Positions 14,344 through 20,789 of a stretch of DNA of 20,965 nucleotides are shown in pieces. Origin of the DNA: JAKALQ01 sp963978265 (lineage in GTDB: Bacteria; Actinomycetota; Actinomycetes; S36-B12; UBA5976). The position numbers and the translations under genes are program-made. The notes under the pieces were generated by a model. It was not told the origin of the DNA and ran no database searches. It worked only from the letters and a program-made list of their open reading frames with translations. Where the stretch lies: contig CAXBQV010000022.1 in the NCBI GenBank assembly GCA_963978265.1, forward strand, positions 1 to 20,965. The letters are read 5' to 3'. Positions within the stretch are counted from its first letter, which is position 1; each line of letters opens with the position of its first letter.

Positions 14344-14349
14344 AGACTA
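14344..14349 (-). promoter_or_regulatory. Leaderless -10 of the O-methyltransferase gene
   Basis: TAGTCT on the minus strand, 7 bases (CATCGAC) before the GTG at 14336. No Shine-Dalgarno is present. Confidence 0.5.
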
Positions 14350-14461
14350 GTGAGCGAGCACCGGTCGATGCGGGAGGCGCGGCGTGTTCGACTCCTGCAA
14401 GAAGTGGTCCACGGTTCGGTTAGGCGGACGGTGCAGAGATGTACGGGATGGTGCGCGGTTG

Positions 14462-14467
14462 CACACT
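14462..14467 (+). promoter_or_regulatory. Possible leaderless -10 of htrA
   Basis: CACACT is 6 bases before the ATG at 14474. It lacks the first T of a canonical -10. I see no GGAAC-type sigma-E -35 element in the 137-base gap. Confidence 0.35.
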
Positions 14468-14473
14468 GCTGTC

Positions 14474-15610
14474 ATGACGTTTGAGCCTGAACACATGCAA
14501 TCACTCGATACCCCACCGGCCACCGCGTGGGCTGCTCCCGCACCAGCGCCGATCGCTCCTCCGAGCCGTTGCCCGATCGCAGGCATCATTGCGATTGCAC
14601 TTGTCGCCGGTGGTGCCGGTGCGGCCGTAGACCGAGCATTGTTCCATCGCGAATCCTCCAGCAGCGCATCGCTGCAGCAGTTGGCACAGACCTCGGTCGA
14701 TCGCCCGAACGGCTCCATCGCTTCACTCGCTGCAAAACTCACCCCGAGCGTGGTCGCGATCAAAGTCGACGGGTATCAGGGAAGTGGCACGGGCTCTGGT
14801 TTCGTCATCAAGTCCGATGGATTCATTCTCACGAACCATCACGTGGTGGCCGGCGTCGGTGACAATGTCAGAATCACCGTGGTCTTCGCCGATGGCTCGA
14901 CGGCCCGTGGAAAGGTCGTGGGGACCAACTCCGCATACGACCTTGCAGTGGTGAAAGTGGATCGCACGGGGCTCCCCGCAGTGACGCTCGGCAACAGCGA
15001 CAACGTGGTCGTCGGGGATGCAGTGATCGCGATCGGTTCGCCGCTCGGACTGCAGTCGACGGTGACGAGCGGCATCATCAGCGCACTGAACCGGCCGGTG
15101 ACGACCGGTGACATGAATGCCACCTCGTACATCAGTGCAATGCAGACCGACGCCGCCATCAATCCCGGCAACTCCGGCGGCCCGCTGATCGACGGCAGTG
15201 GGGCCGTGATCGGCATCAACTCGGCGATCGCCACGCTCGGCTCGACATTCGGTGGTGAGAGCGGCTCGATCGGCCTCGGATTTGCGATCCCGATCAACCA
15301 GGCCAAGCGGATCGCCGAGGAGATCATGCAGACTGGTACGTCGAAGGTGCCGGTGATGGGCATCGGCATCGATATGAACTACTCCGGTCTCGGTGCACGG
15401 GTGGGGAGCGTGCGCTCCGGCGAAGGTGCTGCAAAGGCTGGTATCAAGTCCGGCGACGTGATCACCAAGGTCAACGGCAAGCCGGTCGCGGATGCCACCG
15501 AGTTGATCGTGGCGATTCGTAGTCATCTCCCCGGCGATACGGTGAAGGTCACGCTCGGCAGCGGCAAGCAGTTGTCGGTCCTCCTGGGTGCGGACACCGC
15601 GACGAACTAA
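14474..15610 (+). CDS. htrA: HtrA/DegP-like membrane-anchored serine protease with PDZ domain
   Basis: 378 residues. A Pro/Ala-rich cytoplasmic N-terminus (1-33) is followed by one membrane segment at about 34-51, so the protease faces outward. The trypsin-like domain (about 85-285) has the triad His123 in LTNHHVV, Asp156 in SAYDLAVVKV and Ser234 in NPGNSGGP. A PDZ domain follows at about 290-370 (GARVGSVRSGEGAAKAGIKSGDVITKVNG). HtrA proteases degrade or refold damaged envelope proteins. The start is the ATG at 14474; earlier in-frame codons would add a sequence unlike the family. tatB follows 13 bases later, as in M. tuberculosis Rv1223-Rv1224, but the sigE and rseA genes that precede htrA there are missing. 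Confidence 0.95.
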   Translation: MTFEPEHMQSLDTPPATAWAAPAPAPIAPPSRCPIAGIIAIALVAGGAGAAVDRALFHRESSSSASLQQLAQTSVDRPNGSIASLAAKLTPSVVAIKVDGYQGSGTGSGFVIKSDGFILTNHHVVAGVGDNVRITVVFADGSTARGKVVGTNSAYDLAVVKVDRTGLPAVTLGNSDNVVVGDAVIAIGSPLGLQSTVTSGIISALNRPVTTGDMNATSYISAMQTDAAINPGNSGGPLIDGSGAVIGINSAIATLGSTFGGESGSIGLGFAIPINQAKRIAEEIMQTGTSKVPVMGIGIDMNYSGLGARVGSVRSGEGAAKAGIKSGDVITKVNGKPVADATELIVAIRSHLPGDTVKVTLGSGKQLSVLLGADTATN

Positions 15611-15611
15611 G

Positions 15612-15617
15612 TACGAT
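15612..15617 (+). promoter_or_regulatory. Leaderless -10 of tatB
   Basis: TACGAT two bases after the htrA stop, then exactly 6 bases (CGTCGC), then the tatB ATG at 15624. The same hexamer and spacing recur at mrp and marC. Confidence 0.6.
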
Positions 15618-15623
15618 CGTCGC

Positions 15624-15920
15624 ATGTTCTTCGACATCGGCATCGGCGAGTTGCTCATGATCGGCGTCGTCGGGCTCATCATTCTGGGGCCCGACCGATT
15701 GCCATCGGCGGCCGCCCAGGCGGCACGTGTCCTCCGCCAGTTGCGCGAACAACTGTCGGATGCGCGCGCCACCATCATCGAGGCTGCGGACATCGATCCC
15801 GCCACCTTGAAGGATCTCGCCGATCTTGATCCCCGCTCGATCGCGCGTGAGGTGACGAAGCCGATCACCGATGTGCAGAAGCAGGTGGACCGGGCCACCG
15901 ACCTGCGCGATATCTCCTAG
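15624..15920 (+). CDS. tatB: Sec-independent protein translocase subunit TatB
   Basis: 98 residues. It begins MFFDIGIGELLMIGVVGLIILGPDRLP, the TatA/B transmembrane helix (about 5-22) with the conserved Glu at 9 and the hinge Gly-Pro at 22-23. An amphipathic helix (25-55) and an acidic-basic tail follow. TatB with TatC recognises twin-arginine signal peptides at the cytoplasmic membrane. TatA also fits by topology, but position next to htrA and the length favour TatB. tatC is not in the window. Its TAG stop shares the palindrome CTAG (15917-15920) with the stop of the convergent nitroreductase gene. Confidence 0.9.
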   Translation: MFFDIGIGELLMIGVVGLIILGPDRLPSAAAQAARVLRQLREQLSDARATIIEAADIDPATLKDLADLDPRSIAREVTKPITDVQKQVDRATDLRDIS

Positions 15921-16495
15921 TCGAGACCGAACAGCACGAGCTCGCTGAGCGGATGTCGTTGCCGCACAGACACCTCGCGCTCCAGGAACGGTGTGTCGAG
16001 TTGCTCAGGTGATGCAACCCGGCCGACAGCCAGGATCACGACCGGAGCGATGTCGTCGGCCAGCGCGAGATCAGACGCAACGTTCGCGCGATCGAAGCCA
16101 CCCATCTGGTGCACGTGCAGACCCATGGCGTGCGCTTGCACGGTGAGGAGTGAGACCGCCAGCCCGAGGTCGTACCGCGCGCTGTGGTTGTCCTTGCCTT
16201 CGGGGGTCTTCGTGACGGCGGCGGCCAGAATGAGTGCAGACGCGTTCGGTGCCCACACGTTGTTGCCCGGGTTGAGGGTTGCGACGAAGCCGTCGAATTG
16301 GGGGGTGCCGCGATGGGCGATCGCGAAGCGCCAGGGCTGCAGATTGTTCGCTGACGGCGCCCAGCGGGCGGCCTCCATCAGGGCGAGTGCCTGCTCCGGG
16401 TCGAGGACATGTGTCGGGTCGAAGGAGCGAGGGCTCCAACGCTCGGCGATGAATTCGTGGACGGGAATGGCGGTGTCTGCGCGCTTCATGGTCAC
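15917..16495 (-). CDS. Nitroreductase-family FMN oxidoreductase
   Basis: 192 residues from a GTG at 16495 that overlaps the mrp stop as GTGA; an ATG at 16489 is also possible. Features of the NAD(P)H-dependent FMN nitroreductase fold: ERWSPRSFDP (18-27; Arg-Ser for FMN phosphate), EAARWAPSANNLQPWRFAIA (about 41-60; flavin contacts), and the helix ARYDLGLAVSLLTVQAHAMGL that precedes the HQMGGFD loop. Members are cytoplasmic dimers reducing nitro compounds, quinones or enones; the substrate here is unknown. Coupling to mrp suggests the two are cotranscribed. Confidence 0.9.
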   Translation of the reverse strand: MTMKRADTAIPVHEFIAERWSPRSFDPTHVLDPEQALALMEAARWAPSANNLQPWRFAIAHRGTPQFDGFVATLNPGNNVWAPNASALILAAAVTKTPEGKDNHSARYDLGLAVSLLTVQAHAMGLHVHQMGGFDRANVASDLALADDIAPVVILAVGRVASPEQLDTPFLEREVSVRQRHPLSELVLFGLD

Positions 16496-17625
16496 TTCTT
16501 CGTCGGGGATACGTTCAGGCTCATCCCCACGAGACCGCGAGGACGATTGAGTAACGCATCGGCGACGCCGAATATTGCCTCGGCTGCGGGGGAGTCCGGG
16601 GCCTCGAGGACCAGCGGCCGGCCGGAATCGCCGCCCTCGCGGAGGCGCACGTCGAACGGCACCTTCGTCAGCAGCGGAGTTTCGGTGCCGAGTTCTCGGG
16701 TGAGCACGTCCGCCACGATCGAGCCGCCACCGAAACCGAAGAGGTCCATCGGTTCGCCGCAGTGCGGGCAGGGCGTACTCGACATGTTCTCGATGACACC
16801 GATGACCTTCTGATGTGTCTGCTGGCCGAGCATGCCCGCACGGACCGAAACTTCGGCAGCAGCCGGCTGTGGGGTGGTGACAACGATGATCTCCGAGTTC
16901 GGCAGCAGTTGTGCCAGCGAGATGGCAACGTCGCCAGTGCCCGGCGGGAGATCCAGGAGCAGCACGTCGAGGTCGCCCCAGTAGAAGTCGGAGAGGAACT
17001 GCTGCAGGACGCGATGCAGCATCGGTCCCCGGTATGCGACGGGCTGCGAGACGCCGCCCGGTTTGAACGGCAGCATCGAGATGGCTTTGACGCCGTGTGC
17101 CTGCGGCGGCATGAGGAAGCCTTCATCGACCTTCGTCGGCAGATCCGTGATGCCGAGCATGCGCGGAATCGAGTGTCCGTATACGTCGGCGTCGACGATG
17201 CCGACCTGCTTGCCTCGGGTCGCCATGGCGACGGCGAGATTCACAGTGAGCGATGACTTGCCGACGCCACCCTTGCCGGAGGTGACGGCGATGACGCGGG
17301 TGAGTGATCCCGCTTTCGCGAATGGAATGTCCTTCGTCGGGCCCTGCAGTTTCTCGCGCATCGCGGAGCGCTGCGCATCGGTCATCACACCGAGTTCCAC
17401 TTCGACGTTGGTGACGTCGTCGACCGCTGACACCGCGGCGATGACCCGGTTGCTGATGGTGTCGCGCATCGGGCATCCACCGACAGTGAGCAACACCTTC
17501 ACGGCGACCGTGCCGCCCTCAATCCGCACCGACTCGAGCATGCCGAGTTCGGTGATGGGGCGGTGGATCTCGGGGTCTTCCACCTTGGCCAGTGCGGCAT
17601 CTACAGCTGAACGATCAACAGTCAC
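16492..17625 (-). CDS. mrp: Mrp/NBP35-family Fe-S cluster carrier ATPase (ApbC-like)
   Basis: 377 residues from GTG 17625. An N-terminal MIP18/DUF59 domain (1-85) has Cys51 in GGCPMRD. The P-loop ATPase domain follows with the deviant Walker A SGKGGVGKSS (116-125), the DADVYGHS switch, and the Cys286-x2-Cys289 pair (CPHCGEPMDLFG) that binds a bridging 4Fe-4S cluster in the dimer. The protein delivers clusters to apo-proteins. The start is preferred to upstream in-frame codons because the domain begins there and TACGAT lies 6 bases upstream. It is preceded by a terminator hairpin, so it forms a separate unit with the nitroreductase. Rv1229c is the M. tuberculosis counterpart. Confidence 0.95.
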   Translation of the reverse strand: MTVDRSAVDAALAKVEDPEIHRPITELGMLESVRIEGGTVAVKVLLTVGGCPMRDTISNRVIAAVSAVDDVTNVEVELGVMTDAQRSAMREKLQGPTKDIPFAKAGSLTRVIAVTSGKGGVGKSSLTVNLAVAMATRGKQVGIVDADVYGHSIPRMLGITDLPTKVDEGFLMPPQAHGVKAISMLPFKPGGVSQPVAYRGPMLHRVLQQFLSDFYWGDLDVLLLDLPPGTGDVAISLAQLLPNSEIIVVTTPQPAAAEVSVRAGMLGQQTHQKVIGVIENMSSTPCPHCGEPMDLFGFGGGSIVADVLTRELGTETPLLTKVPFDVRLREGGDSGRPLVLEAPDSPAAEAIFGVADALLNRPRGLVGMSLNVSPTKK

Positions 17626-17631
17626 GCGCCC

Positions 17632-17637
17632 ATCGTA
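17632..17637 (-). promoter_or_regulatory. Leaderless -10 of mrp
   Basis: TACGAT on the minus strand, 6 bases (GGGCGC) before the GTG at 17625. No Shine-Dalgarno is present. Confidence 0.62.
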
Positions 17638-17652
17638 GAGGCGTAGGAAACG

Positions 17653-17672
17653 GCCGCCGAATCTCCGGCGGC
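17653..17672 (-). terminator. Hairpin between the DUF1003 gene and mrp
   Basis: GCCGCCG and CGGCGGC form a perfect 7-bp stem with a 6-base loop, 16 bases after the DUF1003 stop. On the minus strand it is followed by CGTTTCC, a weak T-run. Together with the mrp promoter just downstream it separates the two transcription units. Confidence 0.6.
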
Positions 17673-17688
17673 TTCGTCTCAATGGCTG

Positions 17689-18201
17689 CTATTCAGGCTT
17701 GGTCTGTTCCTTCAACGCATCGAGGCGTTCCTGCAGTTCATCGAGCAAGTCGCTGAGTTCGCCGCGAACGAAATCGCGAGTTGCCACTTCACCGATGCCC
17801 ACGCGCAGATCTGCGATTTCGCGGGACAGGTACTCGGACTCGGCCATGATCCGCTCGGTACGGTCGCGGTCGTATTGCGACTGAACACGATCGCGATCTG
17901 CCTGTCGGTTCTGCGCCAACAGGATGAGCGGCGCGGCATACGACGCCTGCAGTGAGAGGAGCAGGGTGAGGAAGATGAACGGGTAGTTGTCGGGACGCAG
18001 GTCCGCCGGCGCGAACATGTTCCACAACACCCAGGCGACGATGAAGACAGTCATGTACGCGATGAAGCGCCATGAACCGATGAAGCGGGCAACCCGCTCG
18101 GACACCTTGCCGAAGGTCTCCGAGCTGAAATCGCGACGCCAGGTGCGACGGGTGCCGGTGGGGACGTCGAGGCGTGGGCCACGTGGTGTGCTGTTAGCCA
18201 T
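17689..18201 (-). CDS. DUF1003 membrane protein
   Basis: 170 residues. A basic, Pro/Thr-rich N-terminus (1-37) leads to two membrane segments at about 43-62 and 75-96, followed by a charged tail (100-170) likely to be a coiled coil (RTERIMAESEYLSREIADLR, then LLDELQERLDALKEQ). DUF1003 has no proven function. It commonly accompanies MgtE-like CBS proteins in actinobacteria. The start overlaps the end of the MgtE-like gene (ATGGCTAA), with GAGGAGGG (18214-18207) 5 bases upstream, so the pair is coupled. This suggests a shared role at the membrane, perhaps in magnesium handling, as inference. Confidence 0.9.
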   Translation of the reverse strand: MANSTPRGPRLDVPTGTRRTWRRDFSSETFGKVSERVARFIGSWRFIAYMTVFIVAWVLWNMFAPADLRPDNYPFIFLTLLLSLQASYAAPLILLAQNRQADRDRVQSQYDRDRTERIMAESEYLSREIADLRVGIGEVATRDFVRGELSDLLDELQERLDALKEQTKPE

Positions 18202-19450
18202 CGGATCCCTCCTCTGCATCCTTCGTGCGCCAGTCCTCGGGCAGCATGTGGTCGACGAGGTCGTCGACACTCACTGCACCGAGCAATCGATTCGTCTCGT
18301 CGACGACGGGGAGCGCGACCAGGTTGTAGGTCGCGAAATAGCGGGCCACATGCTGCAGTGGTGCATGCGGGCTCACCGGTTCGAGTGCGGTGTCGAGCAC
18401 ATTGCCGATCAGTGTCGACGGTGGTTCGCGCAGCAGTCGTTGGAAGTGCGCGACACCGATGTAGCGACCGGTTGGCGTCTGCACCGGCGGACGTACTACG
18501 TACACCTGAGCAGCGAGCGATGGCGACAACTCGGGGTTGCGCAGACGTGCGAGTGCGTCGGCAACGGTGGCATCGGGCGTCAGCACCACCGGCTCGGTGG
18601 TCATCATGCCGCCGGCGCTGTAGTCGCCGTAGGTGATGAGTCGACGCAGATCTTCGGCATCCTCAGGATCGAGGTTGTCGAGGATTTCCTCGGCCCGCTC
18701 GGCCGGCATCTCCTTGAGCAGGTCGGCTGCGTCGTCCGGATCCATCTCCTCGATCACGTCTGCGGCGCGCTCGTCCTCGAGCAAGGACATGAGTTCGACG
18801 CGCTCCTCCTCCGGCATCTCCTCGAGGACGTCGGCAAGCCGTTCGTCATCGAGTTCGCGGGCGACGTCGAGTCGACGTTGTGAACCGAGTTCGCGGAGCA
18901 CGCCGACGACGTCCGCAGGGCGGAGGTCTTCGATCGACTGCACGAGGTTGTCCGCCGGCTGGTTTGCTGCGGGCAGTGAGAGTCCACTGACTGCATCCCA
19001 TGTCACGGTGGACGTTTCGCCGCGGCGGCGCAGACCGCCCCCGCCGCTGCGAACGAAGACGCGCGTGGCGAGCCAGTCGCGGGTGCGCGGATCGAATTCG
19101 ATGGCGATGTCGAGGATGGTGACGTCCTCATTGCTGCCGGTCATCGTGACCTTGCGATCGAGCAATTCGCCGAAGACGAGCGTCTCGTTTGCGCGCTTCT
19201 GGAAGCGGACGAGATCGACCTTGCCGGTGACAACCACCTGACCGGGCTCGATATTGGTCACCCGCCCGATGGGCAAGAAGATGCGGCGGCGGGTGCCGAC
19301 CTCGACGATGATGCCGAGCGCTCGAGGGGCCTGCCCGGATCGGAGCAGCACGACGACGTCGCGGACCTTGCCGACGGGATCACCCAGGGGGTCGAAAACT
19401 CCGGTGCCGACGAGGCGCGCGACGTACACACGCGTTGCCTGCATCGTCAC
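18194..19450 (-). CDS. Soluble MgtE N-domain/CBS-pair protein with PRC-barrel-like N-terminus
   Basis: 418 residues from GTG 19450; an ATG two codons later is equally possible. Residues 5-150 contain two PRC-barrel-like beta segments (VFDPLGDPVGKVRDVVVLLR; TILDIAIEFDPRTRDWLATR). Residues 170-275 are the acidic MgtE N superhelix with repeated LEEMPEEER, IEEMDPDDAADLL and LDNLDPEDAEDL units. Residues 282-345 and 348-403 are two CBS domains. The transmembrane channel domain of true MgtE magnesium channels is absent, and no membrane segment is seen. Rv1232c has the same architecture. A magnesium-sensing regulatory role is inferred from the domains. A leaderless promoter lies 6 bases upstream. Confidence 0.9.
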   Translation of the reverse strand: MTMQATRVYVARLVGTGVFDPLGDPVGKVRDVVVLLRSGQAPRALGIIVEVGTRRRIFLPIGRVTNIEPGQVVVTGKVDLVRFQKRANETLVFGELLDRKVTMTGSNEDVTILDIAIEFDPRTRDWLATRVFVRSGGGGLRRRGETSTVTWDAVSGLSLPAANQPADNLVQSIEDLRPADVVGVLRELGSQRRLDVARELDDERLADVLEEMPEEERVELMSLLEDERAADVIEEMDPDDAADLLKEMPAERAEEILDNLDPEDAEDLRRLITYGDYSAGGMMTTEPVVLTPDATVADALARLRNPELSPSLAAQVYVVRPPVQTPTGRYIGVAHFQRLLREPPSTLIGNVLDTALEPVSPHAPLQHVARYFATYNLVALPVVDETNRLLGAVSVDDLVDHMLPEDWRTKDAEEGSDG

Positions 19451-19456
19451 AGGCTA

Positions 19457-19482
19457 AGGGTACCCCGCAAAACCCATACGAT
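19457..19482. promoter_or_regulatory. Divergent leaderless promoters of the MgtE-like gene and marC
   Basis: Minus strand: TACCCT (19462-19457), 6 bases, GTG 19450. Plus strand: TACGAT (19477-19482), 6 bases, GTG 19489. The two start codons are 38 bases apart, so the -35 region of each promoter must lie over or beyond the -10 of the other. Simultaneous firing is therefore unlikely. Confidence 0.6.
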
Positions 19483-19488
19483 TCCCCC

Positions 19489-20106
19489 GTGAATTCGCTC
19501 TTCAACGTCCGCTTCTTCGGCTCTGCGCTGGTGACCCTCTTCGTCATCATGGATCCGCCGGGCGTGGTGCCCATCTTCCTTGCCCTTGCGGGGAGCAAGT
19601 CGAAGGCAATCAGGGCCAAGTTGGCGTTGCAGGCGACCGCGGTGTCCTTCTCCGTGATCGTCGCGTTCGCCCTGCTCGGCGAGCAGGTGCTTCGCTACTT
19701 GAAGATCTCGATGCCGGCGCTGCAGGGCGCAGGTGGCTTACTCCTCCTCCTCATCGCGTTGCAGTTGCTCATGGGTGCCGAGCAGCCCCAGAACGAAGGG
19801 GAGCAGGGGGTGAGCCTCGGCATGGTGCCGCTTGGGACGCCGCTGCTTGCGGGTCCCGGCGCAATCGTCGCCACCCTCATCTATGCGCGACAGGCGGACA
19901 GCACGGCCAAATGGGTCTCGCTCGGCGTCGCCGTGGTCGCGATTCACGTCGTCATCTACTTCGCAATGCGCTTCTCCGGCGTCATTGCGAAGATCGCCGG
20001 CAAAGGTGGCATCTCCGTCTTCGCCCGCGTCATGGGACTGCTCCTCGCGGCGATCGGTGTGCAACTGCTCGCCGATTCCGTGCAAGGGTTCATCGCGGCC
20101 GGCTGA
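19489..20106 (+). CDS. MarC/UPF0056-family membrane protein
   Basis: 205 residues from GTG 19489, chosen because TACGAT ends 6 bases before it and the extra upstream residues are not hydrophobic or conserved. Six membrane segments are visible at about 8-28, 43-65, 70-92, 108-128, 137-157 and 176-200. The FVIMDPPGVVPIFLAL (19-34) and MVPLGTPLLAGPGAI (about 108-122) motifs are the two inverted conserved loops of the MarC family. The family has no settled function; the original antibiotic-resistance role of E. coli MarC was not upheld. The stop overlaps the ParA start (TGATG), so these genes are coupled. Confidence 0.93.
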   Translation: MNSLFNVRFFGSALVTLFVIMDPPGVVPIFLALAGSKSKAIRAKLALQATAVSFSVIVAFALLGEQVLRYLKISMPALQGAGGLLLLLIALQLLMGAEQPQNEGEQGVSLGMVPLGTPLLAGPGAIVATLIYARQADSTAKWVSLGVAVVAIHVVIYFAMRFSGVIAKIAGKGGISVFARVMGLLLAAIGVQLLADSVQGFIAAG

Positions 20107-20789
20107 TGGCACGCGTCATCGCTGTTGCCAACCCGCGCACCGGCTCGGGCAAGACGACCACGGTTGCATCGCTCGGCGCGATGCTCGTGGATCTCGGCAT
20201 GTCGGTGCTCGTTGTGGATCTCGATCCGCAGGCGTCACTCACCACTCGACTCGGGGTGGATGCGGAGCGAATTGCGAGCTCCCTCTATGACGTCATCATG
20301 CTCGGCGAGCGAGCCGTTGATGCCATGGTCGACACCGATGCTCGCGTCGATCTGCTTCCCGCAGCGTTGGAGCTCAGCGGCGTGGAAGCTGCACTCGTCA
20401 CGCGATCAGGTCGGGAACAACTCGTGAAGGATGCGCTGCGCGAGGTGCGTGACGACTACGACTTCATCCTGGTTGACTGCGCGTCGTCGCTTGGCATCCT
20501 CACGCAGAACGGCCTCTCCATGGCAGACCTGCTCCTCATCCCGATGACGGAGTACTCGCAGCGTGCGACGGCGCAGTTGCTCGAGTCAGTCGACGAGATC
20601 TCGAAGTTCGTGAATCCGTCACTCGAGGTGCTCGGTGTGCTGCCGACCAACGTGGACACGGTGTCTGCTCGACAAATCGTGGAATCCGTGCAACAGGAAC
20701 ACGGACTTCCCGTGCTGCCGCATATTCCGAGTGGCAGCAGGGCGTTGAACGCCTACCGGGAATTCGCGAAGACGCTCATCACTCGCTAG
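20106..20789 (+). CDS. ParA/MinD-like P-loop ATPase with atypical Walker A
   Basis: 227 residues, start fixed by the TGATG overlap with marC. It has the order of a small ParA: P-loop NPRTGSGKTTT (9-19), VLVVDLDPQASLTTRLG (Walker A'), FILVDCASSLGILTQNG (Walker B), and the C-terminal AYREFAKTLI helix. In ParA-type proteins the P-loop usually reads KGGxGKTT with a signature Lys; here that Lys is Arg11 and the next Gly is Thr. The usual DCPP of the Walker B region reads DCAS. No ParB or parS neighbour is present, so this is not the chromosome-partition ParA. M. tuberculosis Rv3213c, near rhlE, is the likely counterpart. The 3' end overlaps the convergent helicase gene by 11 bases. Confidence 0.85.
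   Translation: MARVIAVANPRTGSGKTTTVASLGAMLVDLGMSVLVVDLDPQASLTTRLGVDAERIASSLYDVIMLGERAVDAMVDTDARVDLLPAALELSGVEAALVTRSGREQLVKDALREVRDDYDFILVDCASSLGILTQNGLSMADLLLIPMTEYSQRATAQLLESVDEISKFVNPSLEVLGVLPTNVDTVSARQIVESVQQEHGLPVLPHIPSGSRALNAYREFAKTLITR

Noticed and set aside
14723..15898. Minus-strand open frame across htrA and tatB
   Set aside because: It is antisense to two clear genes and its product has no domain.
20106..20789. Chromosome-partition ParA marking an origin region
   Set aside because: No parB, parS, dnaA or gid genes are near, and the neighbours match the Rv3213c/rhlE type of locus.
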